Shown: in pieces, positions 49,972 to 59,260 of the stretch
Numbering within the stretch: the stretch's first letter is position 1
Layout of the letters: each line of letters opens with the position of its first letter
DNA from: Scatosoma sp045127595
GTDB taxonomy: Bacteria; Bacillota; Clostridia; Christensenellales; Borkfalkiaceae
DNA: 64,000 nucleotides
Assembly: GCA_045127595.1 (NCBI GenBank)
Contig: JBGVQS010000028.1
Span: 62,001-126,000 of the forward strand
Direction: 5' to 3'
Translations under genes and position numbers: made by a program
Notes under the pieces: model-generated
The model's input: only the letters and a program-made list of their open reading frames with translations
Databases searched by the model: none
What the model was told of the DNA's origin: nothing

Positions 49972-52296
49972 ATGAAGAAAATCATTCCCGAATACTCCTT
50001 TACGCAGGAACAATTAAATAGAATCTCCGTTCTTGCGCAAGAGACGGGATTGACGGAACAAATTACGCGTATTTTATATGCGCGCGGGGTGGACGACGGG
50101 CAAAAGATCCGTCGGTTTATGCATCCATCTAAAAAGAATTTTTTATCCCCGTTTCTCATGCAAGGTATGCGCGAGGCGGTGGATTTGATTACGCAGGCGC
50201 GCGACGAGGGCAGAGTAGTTGCCGTTTTTGGGGACTATGACGCGGACGGGATTTGCGCGTCGGCGATCATGTATCACGCGTTAAAAGCGTTTGGGATCGA
50301 AGCGCACGTATACGTACCCGAACGTGCGGACGGCTACGGCTTGTCCGAAGAAGCGATCGATCGTATTTTTGAAGATTGCAATCCCGAACTTTTCATTACG
50401 GTGGACTGCGGTATTTCTTGCGCAAAGGAAACGCAGTATATCTACGAACTCGGTACGGACGTTATCGTAACCGATCACCATGAATTGCCTGAAATATTAC
50501 CCGACTGCGTGGTAATCAACCCGAAGCTGCAAGACGATTATCCCTACGACAATCTTTGCGGTGCGGGGGTTGCGTTTAAAGTGGCGTGCGCCTTGCTTGG
50601 CGAACGCGCCTATCAATATTTGGATTTTGCGACGCTTGCGACGGTAGCGGACAGCGTGCCGCTTTTAGGCGAGAATCGCGATATTGTTACCGAGGGCTTG
50701 AAGCTTTTCAATACTTCCTTGCGCCCCTGTTTTGCGCCTTTGCTTGGCAAACAGTACGACGGAATTTCCGCGCAAACGCTGGCGTTTACCCTCGCTCCGA
50801 GAGTCAATGCGGCTGGTAGAATGGGAAATGCGCAAGCGGCGTTTCAGCTCTTTATTTCCGAAAACGAATCGGAGATTTACGAGCTGTCTACAAAGCTTTG
50901 CTTGTATAATACCGAGCGGCAAAAATATTGCGACGAGCTGTACTGTTCGGCAAAACAAAAGCTCTTAGAAAAGGGCGCGTACGGAAACGTGATTATGTTA
51001 TCCGACGAAAGCTGGAATACGGGCTTTATCGGGATTGTAGCGGCGCGTATTGCGGAAGAATACAACCGTCCCACTTTGCTGTTTGTGCATCACGGCGACA
51101 TGTTAAAGGGCAGCGCGCGCAGTATTGAAAACGTCAATATTTTCAGTGCGTTAAAGGACTGTTCGGAATATATCGAAGAATTTGGCGGACACGCACAGGC
51201 GGCAGGGATCAACATTCGGTTTGAGAATTTTGATAAGCTTGAACAAGCGTTAAATAAAACGATTACGGAAAATTACCGCTTGGAAGATTTTGAACAGCTG
51301 ATCCCCGTCAGCGAAGAAATCACAGGTCCGGTTTCCGAGAAATTCGTTAAGGAGCTGCTTGCGATGGAGCCCTACGGCGTGGGGCATCGTCGGCCGCTGT
51401 TTAGTATTTCCGCGGCGGCGTGTACGGCAAGACCGGTCAAGGCAATGTCTCCGCATTTATCCGTCAAGAGTCCCTTTATCGATTTGATGTACTTTTCAGG
51501 TTTAAAGAACTTGAAAATTATCGAAAGCGACGTAAGAAAGGATTTTATTTTTGAAATCAACGTTTCCCATTTTAAGGGGAGAGAATATATAAAAGGCTAC
51601 GTCCGTGATTTGTTGTACGACGGAAAAACGGGTAGAAACGCGGCGGAGAGTATTTTCGCAAACGCCATTTCCAGAGCGTACGGACAAACGGTCGGGGTGG
51701 ACGCGGTGGAGCTTTCCATGGAAGAAACGCGTGCCTTCATCAAACAAAAACAGGCAGAATGCCCCTACGGGCTTTGTCTAATTGCGTCCGATAGAAGAAC
51801 CTTGCATTTTTACGACGGCTTAGAGGGCTTTGGTTGTGATTTATTCTATCCGTCCTCGCGTAATTTAGCCAACGCATTGATCATTTCCCCTGCGGCGGAC
51901 GCCGATTTGTCGGGGTTTAGGGATTTTATCTTTTTGGATACTCCCTCCGATTTTAATATCGCGTCGTTGGAAGGACGGCAGGTGTACGTCAACCGTGATA
52001 TTTGCGGCTATAAAATGTTCGAAACGTTGGATACGCAAAGAGAGAGTTTGTTGGAAATTTTTTCCGCACTCCGCAGAGAAGTGCATTTACTCAACGGAGA
52101 AACCGTGGAAGAGCTTGCGTTTGCTTGCGACGGACTCGGCTTTGACAAACGGGAGTTTATTTTTGCGCTCAACGTGTTTGAGGAGCTTGGGCTTGTCGCG
52201 TTTGGCGAAGGGCGGTTGACGGTCTATCGCGGCGTAAAAGCGGAATTGAACGATTCGATGATTTATAGAAAGGTTTGTCTGTTACAAAGGAATTGA
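49972..52296 (+). CDS. recJ: Single-stranded-DNA-specific exonuclease RecJ
   Basis: A 774-residue 5'-3' exonuclease of the DHH family for recombination and repair. Motif I is VVAVFGDYDADGICASAIM (about residue 83), motif II VDCGISC, motif III VTDHHELP and the DHHA1 region GGHAQAAGINI (about residue 405). The length near 780 is typical of the Bacillota form with an added C-terminal domain. It is followed after two bases by relA, a standard clostridial order (apt, which often lies between them, is absent). Confidence 0.96.
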   Translation: MKKIIPEYSFTQEQLNRISVLAQETGLTEQITRILYARGVDDGQKIRRFMHPSKKNFLSPFLMQGMREAVDLITQARDEGRVVAVFGDYDADGICASAIMYHALKAFGIEAHVYVPERADGYGLSEEAIDRIFEDCNPELFITVDCGISCAKETQYIYELGTDVIVTDHHELPEILPDCVVINPKLQDDYPYDNLCGAGVAFKVACALLGERAYQYLDFATLATVADSVPLLGENRDIVTEGLKLFNTSLRPCFAPLLGKQYDGISAQTLAFTLAPRVNAAGRMGNAQAAFQLFISENESEIYELSTKLCLYNTERQKYCDELYCSAKQKLLEKGAYGNVIMLSDESWNTGFIGIVAARIAEEYNRPTLLFVHHGDMLKGSARSIENVNIFSALKDCSEYIEEFGGHAQAAGINIRFENFDKLEQALNKTITENYRLEDFEQLIPVSEEITGPVSEKFVKELLAMEPYGVGHRRPLFSISAAACTARPVKAMSPHLSVKSPFIDLMYFSGLKNLKIIESDVRKDFIFEINVSHFKGREYIKGYVRDLLYDGKTGRNAAESIFANAISRAYGQTVGVDAVELSMEETRAFIKQKQAECPYGLCLIASDRRTLHFYDGLEGFGCDLFYPSSRNLANALIISPAADADLSGFRDFIFLDTPSDFNIASLEGRQVYVNRDICGYKMFETLDTQRESLLEIFSALRREVHLLNGETVEELAFACDGLGFDKREFIFALNVFEELGLVAFGEGRLTVYRGVKAELNDSMIYRKVCLLQRN

Positions 52297-52298
52297 TT

Positions 52299-54434
52299 AT
52301 GAGCGGTACGTTAGAAAAAATCAATCAGATATATTCGGAAACGGATGAAGAAATGCTCGTCAGGGCGTATCGGTACGCGGAGACGGCGCATTCCAACCAA
52401 AAACGCGCTTCGGGAGAGCCGTATTTTATACACCCGTGCGCGGTTGCGGATATTCTTATGGATTTGGGGTTGGACGCGGCAACGATTGCGGCGGCCCTAC
52501 TTCACGACGTCATTGAAGATACAAATTCTACCGCGGAAGACATCAAAGCGGCGTTCGGGGAAGAAGTGCTCGAACTCGTTAGCGGCGTAACCAAGCTTGA
52601 AAAAATCGAATTTAAATCCAAAGAAGACGCGGAAGCGGAAAACTTCCGTAAAATCTTTGTTGCGATGGCAAAGGACGTGCGCGTGATCATCATCAAGCTC
52701 GCGGACAGATTGCATAATATGCGGTCGCTGAATTTCCTTTCGCACGAACGGCAGCAACGTATGGCAAGTGAAACGCTGGACATTTACGCACCGCTTGCAG
52801 GGCGTTTGGGTATTTCGCAAATTAAGTGCGAATTAGAAGATCTTTGCTTGAAATATCTCGATCCCGAAGCCTATGATTCCCTTGTATACAATATCAAGGA
52901 ACGCCTTTCAGAGCGCAAGGAATTCGTGAATAAAATCGTCGAAGAAATCAAAGAATTGATGAGCGGAGACGGTGTGGAAGGGGAAGTATTCGGACGGCCG
53001 AAGCACTTTTATTCCATTTATAAAAAGATGAAAAACAAGGGCAAAACGCTCGATCAAATTTACGACTTGACGGCGGTGCGCGTCATTGTAAACGATATAG
53101 GACAATGTTATACGGTGCTTGGGCGTATCCACGAAAAATGGAAACCCATTCCCGGGCGCATCAAGGACTATATCGCAACGCCGAAGCCCAACAAGTATCA
53201 ATCTCTCCATACCACGGTCATGACGAGATTTGGTCAGCCTTTTGAAATTCAAATCCGAACGGAAGAAATGCACCGTATCGCAGAGTTCGGTATCGCGGCA
53301 CACTGGAAATATAAGGAAGGAAGATCGGAAGAAGAACAATCGAAGTTCGAAAGCCGTTTGACGTGGCTTCGCGAAGTGATGGAATGGCAGGGGGATTTAA
53401 AGGACTCCAAGGAATTTATCGACGCGTTAAAAACGGAGCTTTACAGCCACGAATTGTTGGTGTTTACGCCGCGCGGAAAGGTCATTTCTCTGCCCCCGGG
53501 GGCAACGCCCGTCGATTTTGCGTACGCGATTCACTCGGAAGTAGGAAACCATTGTACGGGTGCGCGCGTCAATTCTAAAATCGTGCCGCTCACGACGACG
53601 TTAGAGGTCGGGGACGTGGTGGAAATCATCACTTCGCCCAACTCGAAAGGTCCGTCGCGCGACTGGCTGAAATTTATCAAATCTTCTTCGGCAAAGGCGA
53701 AAATCCGTCAATTCTATAAAAACGAGTTAAAGGAAGAAAATATCCGTATCGGTCAAATCCGTTTGGACGAAGAAGCGAAAAAACGCGGGTATTCCTTGAA
53801 TACGTTGCTGACGGAAGAATCCTTTAAGCGTATTTGCGAGCGGTTTTCGTTTGGGGAACGGGAAGAAATGTTCGCGGCGGTTGGCTACGGATCGATTTCC
53901 GTCAATCAAATTTTATTCAAGCTGATTGATTTTTACCGTAAGGAATCTCCGCAGGCGTTTGAAGTGCATGCAGGGGACGGCGGTAGATCGCTCGGCGGCG
54001 TACTCATCAACGGGCAAAAGGGTATGCTTGTGCATTTTGCCGGTTGTTGTTCCCCCGTACCCGGGGATCAAATCATCAGCTACACTTCGCGCGGCAGAGG
54101 TACGGTCGTGCATCGTGCGGACTGCCCGAATTTGCGCGGCGTGGAAAAGCAGCGTTTGTTGTCTGCTGAATGGCAGATCGCGCCGGGTGCAAAACAGCGG
54201 TATAACGCGAACATTGCCATTCGTGCAATCGATCAGGGAGCGGCGCTTTCCGTGCTCTCGTTCGTGGTGTCGGATATGAAGCTTTCCATTACGGCAGTCA
54301 ACGGCAGAATTGATAAAAATCACGACGCGATTTTGGACGCTTCGATTTTGATTACCGATAGCGCGGACGTGGATTTGTTGATTAGAAAAATGCGTGCGGA
54401 TCAACGTATTTACGACGTGCACCGTGTAAAATAA
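52299..54434 (+). CDS. relA: Bifunctional (p)ppGpp synthetase/hydrolase RelA/SpoT
   Basis: A 711-residue stringent-response enzyme. The HD hydrolase domain is intact (HPCAVADIL, LLHDVIEDT, KLADRLHNMR), so it can degrade ppGpp; the synthetase domain (about residues 235-345) has GRPKHFYSIYKKM and YQSLHTTV. TGS (LVFTPRGKVISLPPGATPVDF), zinc-finger-like CCSPVPGD and ACT domains follow. Length fits Rel of Bacillota. ATG at 52299 with AAAGGA overlapping the recJ stop; an upstream GTG is not preferred. Confidence 0.96.
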   Translation: MSGTLEKINQIYSETDEEMLVRAYRYAETAHSNQKRASGEPYFIHPCAVADILMDLGLDAATIAAALLHDVIEDTNSTAEDIKAAFGEEVLELVSGVTKLEKIEFKSKEDAEAENFRKIFVAMAKDVRVIIIKLADRLHNMRSLNFLSHERQQRMASETLDIYAPLAGRLGISQIKCELEDLCLKYLDPEAYDSLVYNIKERLSERKEFVNKIVEEIKELMSGDGVEGEVFGRPKHFYSIYKKMKNKGKTLDQIYDLTAVRVIVNDIGQCYTVLGRIHEKWKPIPGRIKDYIATPKPNKYQSLHTTVMTRFGQPFEIQIRTEEMHRIAEFGIAAHWKYKEGRSEEEQSKFESRLTWLREVMEWQGDLKDSKEFIDALKTELYSHELLVFTPRGKVISLPPGATPVDFAYAIHSEVGNHCTGARVNSKIVPLTTTLEVGDVVEIITSPNSKGPSRDWLKFIKSSSAKAKIRQFYKNELKEENIRIGQIRLDEEAKKRGYSLNTLLTEESFKRICERFSFGEREEMFAAVGYGSISVNQILFKLIDFYRKESPQAFEVHAGDGGRSLGGVLINGQKGMLVHFAGCCSPVPGDQIISYTSRGRGTVVHRADCPNLRGVEKQRLLSAEWQIAPGAKQRYNANIAIRAIDQGAALSVLSFVVSDMKLSITAVNGRIDKNHDAILDASILITDSADVDLLIRKMRADQRIYDVHRVK

Positions 54435-54446
54435 CAGGAAACATAT

Positions 54447-55073
54447 ATGGAAATTATGACCCTTTCGCCCCGTGGATTCGGGGCGAATACCTATCTTATA
54501 ACAACCGACGGGCAAAATGCAATCGTTGTCGATCCTGCGCAAACGCGTGTGGAAGCGGAGCTTGTAAAGCGGGGCTTGCGTGCCACGCACGTGCTTTTAA
54601 CCCATTGTCATTTCGACCACGTGGGCGGCGTTGCCGTTTTGCAGGAAGGGGGCGCAAAGGTGCTTTGCTCGGATCAAGAAAAGCCGTTGATCGGTACGGG
54701 CGCGGCGTTATTTTCTCTTGCAGGTATGCCCGAAGTTTTTTACCGCGTAGACGAAACCTTTCAAGACGGCGAGGAAAAGCTTTTAAACGGTTTGCGGATA
54801 AAAATGCTGTTGACGCCGGGACATACGCAAGGGAGCGCGTGTTATCTCGTTTCCGACGGGCAGGGCAAGGAAGTCCTCTTTTCGGGGGATACCCTCTTTC
54901 AAGGCTCTATCGGCAGAACGGATTTCCCGACGGGGAGCATGGCAACGCTTAGACAAAGCTTGAAAAAATTATCAAAATTACCCGACGGTTTGCCTGTGCT
55001 TTCAGGCCACGGCGACGAAACGACCATCGGGGAAGAAAAGAAAACGAATCCTTTTATGGCGGACGTATTATGA
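54447..55073 (+). CDS. Metallo-beta-lactamase-fold hydrolase (glyoxalase II-like)
   Basis: A 208-residue cytoplasmic hydrolase. The metal motif LTHCHFDHVGG (HxHxDH) is near residue 51, with later ligands in LLTPGHTQGSACYLV, LFSGDTLF and LSGHGDETT. It matches the short glyoxalase II-like proteins common in this relA-hemZ neighbourhood; substrate could be an S-acyl thiol. The dtd gene that often lies before it is missing. Its last codon overlaps hemZ by four bases. Confidence 0.9.
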   Translation: MEIMTLSPRGFGANTYLITTDGQNAIVVDPAQTRVEAELVKRGLRATHVLLTHCHFDHVGGVAVLQEGGAKVLCSDQEKPLIGTGAALFSLAGMPEVFYRVDETFQDGEEKLLNGLRIKMLLTPGHTQGSACYLVSDGQGKEVLFSGDTLFQGSIGRTDFPTGSMATLRQSLKKLSKLPDGLPVLSGHGDETTIGEEKKTNPFMADVL

Positions 55074-56449
55074 CATTTACCACCGATTGTGCATTTTTGG
55101 AAAACGAGCTATTAGACGTGGTGCGTTTGTTTAAAAAACGCCCCGAAACGCTTGCGCACTCTTTTGTTTATAAAGAGGGCGTATTTTTCAATGCATTCAC
55201 GGTGGACGGACTTGAATATTCCTTTGAAGATGGGGGGCAGGTACGAGATGAACTCGAATTTAAACGTTTAGAACGGCGTTTTGCCAAACTGCGTTTATAC
55301 GAGATTTTGTCCGCGCTCTATCAGGAAAAAATGCCTTGGGGCGCGTTGACGGGGATTCGTCCGACGAAGCTTGCGTACATGGAAGAAGAAAACGGGCGGG
55401 ATTTTACAAAGCTTTTTCAAAAAATGCAGGTACGGGAAGAAAATATACAGCTTGTCAAAAGCATTTTAGAAACGCAAAAGGGGATTTATGAAAAGCGGGA
55501 CGGCAACACCGATTTGTTTGTATCTATTCCGTTTTGTCCGACGAAATGCGCCTATTGTTCTTTCATTACAGCACCGATTGAAAAGACGCGCGGCTTTTTA
55601 CCCGATTATTTGGATTGCTTGGAAAAGGAGCTTTCCGCCGCGAAAGAAAGCGTAGGGAAGCTGCGCAGTATTTACGTGGGGGGCGGTACGCCGTTTGCCT
55701 TGAACGTGCAGGAGCTTGAAAGGGTGTTAAAGGGGATTGCGCCCTTACGTGAAAAATTCTCTCCGCACTGCGAATACACGGTAGAAGCAGGGCGGCCGGA
55801 CGTATTCACGGAAGAAAAGCTTGCGCTTTTAAAGGAATACGGGGTTACGAGAATTTGTATCAATCCGCAAAGCTTTTCAGACGAAACGCTGCAAAAAATC
55901 GGCAGGAAACACACGGTTGCGGATATTTATAACGCGTTTGAAATGTCGGAAAAATACGGTTTTTTAATCAACGTGGACTTGATTGCAGGGCTTGCCGACG
56001 AAACGCCTGAAATTTTTGAAAACAGCCTTTTGAAAGGAGTGGAAACGGGCGCGGACAATATTACCGTGCATTGTCTTTCCTTGAAGTCGGGCGCGAAGCT
56101 CAAAGAGGAAACTTCGTATATTGAAAACGATTTCATCTCGACCATGGTAGCCGCTTCTAGACGAATTTTAGAAGAAAACGGCTATTTGCCCTATTATATG
56201 TACCGCCAAAAATATCAGGTGGGGAACAACGAAAACGTGGGTTGGACGAAACCGAATCGCGCGTGCGTGTACAACGTGGATATTATGGAAGAAACAGCGG
56301 ATAATTTGGCGGTGGGCGCAAACGCGGTGTCCAAGCGTGTTTTTACGGACAAGGGCTTGATTACCCGCTTTGCTTCGCAAAAGGATTTGAAAACGTACAT
56401 TGAAAAGATTGACGAAATTATAGAAAAAAGACGAAAATTTTTTCAATAA
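55070..56449 (+). CDS. hemZ: Radical SAM coproporphyrinogen III oxidase-like protein HemZ
   Basis: A 459-residue radical SAM enzyme of the oxygen-independent coproporphyrinogen dehydrogenase group. The cluster motif CPTKCAYCSF is near residue 155, followed by YVGGGTPFAL, CINPQSFSDETLQKIGRKH and NVDLIAGLADETPE. An N-terminal domain of about 140 residues with TGIRPTKLAY is typical of HemZ and absent from HemN. No other heme genes are near, and HemZ-like proteins may have other substrates. A copy of the dispersed motif lies at 55232. Confidence 0.9.
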   Translation: MTFTTDCAFLENELLDVVRLFKKRPETLAHSFVYKEGVFFNAFTVDGLEYSFEDGGQVRDELEFKRLERRFAKLRLYEILSALYQEKMPWGALTGIRPTKLAYMEEENGRDFTKLFQKMQVREENIQLVKSILETQKGIYEKRDGNTDLFVSIPFCPTKCAYCSFITAPIEKTRGFLPDYLDCLEKELSAAKESVGKLRSIYVGGGTPFALNVQELERVLKGIAPLREKFSPHCEYTVEAGRPDVFTEEKLALLKEYGVTRICINPQSFSDETLQKIGRKHTVADIYNAFEMSEKYGFLINVDLIAGLADETPEIFENSLLKGVETGADNITVHCLSLKSGAKLKEETSYIENDFISTMVAASRRILEENGYLPYYMYRQKYQVGNNENVGWTKPNRACVYNVDIMEETADNLAVGANAVSKRVFTDKGLITRFASQKDLKTYIEKIDEIIEKRRKFFQ

Positions 56450-56483
56450 CGGCTAAAAAATACGTAAATTCGCTTAAAAACAA

Positions 56484-56512
56484 TTTACTTTCAAGATGGA
56501 ATATGCTAAAAT
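56484..56512 (+). promoter_or_regulatory. Promoter of rpsO
   Basis: TTTACT (56484-56489), 17-base spacer, TGCTAAAAT ending at 56512 (extended -10). Confidence 0.7.
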
Positions 56513-56519
56513 AGTAATA

Positions 56520-56585
56520 ACGGCTGTCTGGGCGGATCGATTCTCCACGGCTTGCTCAGCGGTACGTGATATAATTTTCCAAACA
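56520..56585 (+). ncRNA. Possible ribosomal protein S15 leader
   Basis: The rpsO 5' UTR can pair CTGGGC (about 56527-56532) with GCTCAG (about 56555-56560), enclosing a short inner hairpin. S15 represses its own mRNA through varied leader structures in many bacteria. The fold here is modest and class membership is unproven. Confidence 0.35.
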
Positions 56586-56601
56586 ACAGGAGGATAAAAA
56601 A

Positions 56602-56856
56602 ATGGAAAAGAATGAAATTATCGCAAAATTTGCAACCCACGAAGGCGACACTGGTTCGCCCGAAGTACAGATCGCGCTTTTGACGTATCGTATCAACCAC
56701 TTGAACGAACACCTTAAAAGCCACAAGCAGGATAACCACTCCCGCCGTGGTCTTTTGAAGATGGTTGGTAAGCGTCGCGGTCTTCTCGATTATTTGAAAG
56801 AGAAGGAAATCGCTAGATACAGAGCTATCGTTGAAGCGTTGGGTCTCAGAAAATAA
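56602..56856 (+). CDS. rpsO: Ribosomal protein S15
   Basis: An 84-residue 30S protein, nearly all helical. Diagnostic runs are GDTGSPEVQIALLTYRINHL, HLKSHKQDNHSRRGL and LKMVGKRRGLLDYL. AGGAGG precedes the ATG. rpsO-pnp is a conserved pair across bacteria. Confidence 0.98.
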   Translation: MEKNEIIAKFATHEGDTGSPEVQIALLTYRINHLNEHLKSHKQDNHSRRGLLKMVGKRRGLLDYLKEKEIARYRAIVEALGLRK

Positions 56857-56867
56857 GGCAAGCACGA

Positions 56868-56898
56868 AAGGGCGGGTTATTTTAACTCGCTCTTTTTT
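56868..56898 (+). terminator. Terminator after rpsO
   Basis: AAGGGCGGGTTA pairs with TAACTCGCTCTT (two wobbles) and is followed by a T-run. Confidence 0.8.
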
Positions 56899-56905
56899 GT
56901 GATAA

Positions 56906-57007
56906 GGTAACGTTAGGGCAAAAAATCGGCGTGCGCGAAAGGGACAAGCTACGGCATAAGCTTTTCTTGGAAACGCGCGTTGGGCAACCGTTACCGTCGG
57001 GCGACGG
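56906..57007 (+). ncRNA. Structured leader of pnp, class unknown
   Basis: Nested helices: GGTAACG (56906-56912) with CGTTACC (56989-56995); GTGCGCG (56931-56937) with CGCGCGT (56974-56980); AAGCT (56946-56950) with AGCTT (56959-56963). A second hairpin CCGTC/GACGG (56994-57007) shares two bases with the outer helix, so the two may compete. In E. coli PNPase controls its own mRNA through a cleaved leader hairpin; this element is placed to do the same but I do not recognise its class. Confidence 0.55.
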
Positions 57008-57055
57008 CAACGGACAAGAACAAAAAAAGAATTAAAGAATAAGGAGAATTTTAAC

Positions 57056-59155
57056 ATGCCAGATTTAAACAACAGCAGAGTATTCAAAACGGAATACGCA
57101 GGCAGAGAACTTATCGTAGAAATCGGTAAATATGCAGAACAGGCAAACGGCGCGTGCTTGGTACGTTGCGGAGATACCGCGGTACACGTATCGGTATGTA
57201 TGTCCGAAACCGCAAGAGAGGGTATGGATTTCTTCCCCCTTTCCGTAGATTATGAAGAAAAAATGTTCGCCGTAGGTAAAATCCCCGGCGGTTTCAAAAA
57301 GCGTGAAGGCAGAGCGTCCGATAAGGCAATCTTGACGAGCCGTCTTATCGACCGTCCTATCCGTCCGTTGTTTCCGAAGGGAATTTTCAACGACGTAGTC
57401 GTTGTTGCAACGGCGCTTTCCGTTGATCCCGACATCTCCCCCGAACCTTTGGCAATGGTTGGTTCGTCCATCGCGCTTTCCATTTCCGATATTCCTTGGG
57501 CAGGTCCTACGGGCTCGGTTGTCGTTGGTTGCATCGACGGGCAATATATCATTAACCCCACGGTTGCTGAAAAGGAAAAGAGCACGATTCATTTGAACCT
57601 TGCAGGTACTTCCGACGCAATCCTTATGATCGAAGCGGGCGCAAACGAAGTTACCGACGCGGAAATGGTCGGCGCAATCATGTTCGGTCATGAAGAAATC
57701 AAGAAAGTTTGCAAATGGATCGCGGAAGAAATCGTTCCCGCCGTCGGCAAACCCAAGAAAGAAATGGAGCTTTACAAGATCCCCGAAGATCTTGACGCGG
57801 CTGTAAAAGCATACGGCTATGACAAGTTGTACGCTGCGCTCGATACGTTTGACCGTCAGGAAAGACAAGCAAAGCAAGCTGCTGCGGAAGCGGAAATTAT
57901 CGAACATTTCTCGGAAATCTATCCCGATCAAATCCGCGAAGTAAAAGATTCCATCTACTATATCGTAAAGGGAATCGTTCGCGCGAAGATCTTCGACGGC
58001 GTTCGTCCCGACGGCAGAAAGCTTACGGAAGTGCGTCCTATTTGGTGTGAACACGGGATTCTTCCCCGCGTACACGGTTCGGCTATCTTCACGAGAGGTC
58101 AAACGCAAGCGCTTACTACCTGTACGCTTGGTATGCTCGGCGAAGCGCAAAGAATGGAAGGTTTGGACGAAGAAGAAGAAAAGAGATATATGCATCAATA
58201 CAACTTCCCCGGCTATTCCACGGGCGAAGCAAAGGCATTGAGATCCCCCGGCAGACGTGAAATCGGCCACGGCGCACTTGCGGAAAGAGCGCTTGTTCCC
58301 GTAATTCCTTCTCCCGAAGAATTCCCGTATGCAATCCGCGTCGTATCCGACATTTTGTCCTCGAACGGTTCGTCGTCGATGGCTTCCGTTTGCGGTTCGA
58401 CGATGTCGCTTATGGACGCAGGCGTTCCCATTAAAGCGCCCGTAGCTGGCTGTGCAATGGGGCTTGTAAAAGATCCTGAAACGGGTAAGTACGTTATTAT
58501 GACGGACATTCAGGGCTTGGAAGACTTCCTTGGGGATATGGACTTTAAGGTAGCAGGTACGGACAAGGGTATCACGGCTATCCAAATGGATATTAAGATC
58601 AAGGGTATTTCCGAACAAATCATGCTCGACGCGATTGCGCAAGCGCAGGAAGCAAGAAAGTTCATTTTGGGCAAGATGCTTGAATGCATTCCTGAAACGA
58701 ACGAACAGCTTTCCGTTTATGCACCGAAGATCATCACCTTCAAGATCAACCCCGAAAAGATCGGCGACGTTGTCGGTAAGCAGGGTAAAGTTATCAACAA
58801 GATCATTGAACAAACGGGCACGAAGATCGACATTGAAGAAGACGGTACGGTATGTATCGCTTGCTATGGCGACGTTGCAAACGCAGAACGCGCGAAAGCG
58901 ATTGTTCAATCGATTGCACACGATCCCGAAGTTGGCGATATGTTCGTAGGCGTTGTCGTTCGTATCCTTTCCAAAGTAGGCGCGTTCGTAGAATTTGCGC
59001 CCGGTAAGGACGGTATGATCCACATTTCCAAGCTTTCCGAACAAAGAGTAAATCAGGTAGAAGACGTACTCAATATCGGCGACAAGGTGAAAGTGGAAAT
59101 CATCAAGATCGGCGACAAGGGTATCGATTTGAAGCTTCTTGAAAAGATGGATTGA
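57056..59155 (+). CDS. pnp: Polyribonucleotide nucleotidyltransferase
   Basis: A 699-residue 3'-5' phosphorolytic exoribonuclease. Two RNase PH domains (residues 1-220 and 315-545), the second carrying GRREIGHGALAERAL and DILSSNGSSSMASVCG, are followed by KH (IGDVVGKQGKVINKI) and S1 (FVGVVVRILSKVGAFVEF) RNA-binding domains. It forms a trimer and works in mRNA turnover. Length is normal. AAGGAG precedes the ATG. Confidence 0.98.
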   Translation: MPDLNNSRVFKTEYAGRELIVEIGKYAEQANGACLVRCGDTAVHVSVCMSETAREGMDFFPLSVDYEEKMFAVGKIPGGFKKREGRASDKAILTSRLIDRPIRPLFPKGIFNDVVVVATALSVDPDISPEPLAMVGSSIALSISDIPWAGPTGSVVVGCIDGQYIINPTVAEKEKSTIHLNLAGTSDAILMIEAGANEVTDAEMVGAIMFGHEEIKKVCKWIAEEIVPAVGKPKKEMELYKIPEDLDAAVKAYGYDKLYAALDTFDRQERQAKQAAAEAEIIEHFSEIYPDQIREVKDSIYYIVKGIVRAKIFDGVRPDGRKLTEVRPIWCEHGILPRVHGSAIFTRGQTQALTTCTLGMLGEAQRMEGLDEEEEKRYMHQYNFPGYSTGEAKALRSPGRREIGHGALAERALVPVIPSPEEFPYAIRVVSDILSSNGSSSMASVCGSTMSLMDAGVPIKAPVAGCAMGLVKDPETGKYVIMTDIQGLEDFLGDMDFKVAGTDKGITAIQMDIKIKGISEQIMLDAIAQAQEARKFILGKMLECIPETNEQLSVYAPKIITFKINPEKIGDVVGKQGKVINKIIEQTGTKIDIEEDGTVCIACYGDVANAERAKAIVQSIAHDPEVGDMFVGVVVRILSKVGAFVEFAPGKDGMIHISKLSEQRVNQVEDVLNIGDKVKVEIIKIGDKGIDLKLLEKMD

Positions 59156-59179
59156 TTTTATAAGATAAAAGATAAATAT

Positions 59180-59210
59180 AACGCCGACCCGATAAGGATC
59201 GGCGTTTTAT
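59180..59210 (+). terminator. Terminator after pnp
   Basis: AACGCCGA and TCGGCGTT form an 8-bp stem followed by TTATCTT. Confidence 0.75.
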
Positions 59211-59211
59211 C

Positions 59212-59240
59212 TTGACAAACAGGCTTGCATATAGTATAAT
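59212..59240 (+). promoter_or_regulatory. Promoter of the GT2 gene
   Basis: TTGACA (59212-59217), 17-base spacer, TATAAT (59235-59240). Confidence 0.88.
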
Positions 59241-59260
59241 GAAAGCAGGAGAAAAAGGAT

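Noticed and set aside
57065..59044. 659-residue open frame antisense to pnp
   Set aside because: It is a mirror of the strongly biased codons of pnp; the + strand protein matches PNPase over its whole length.
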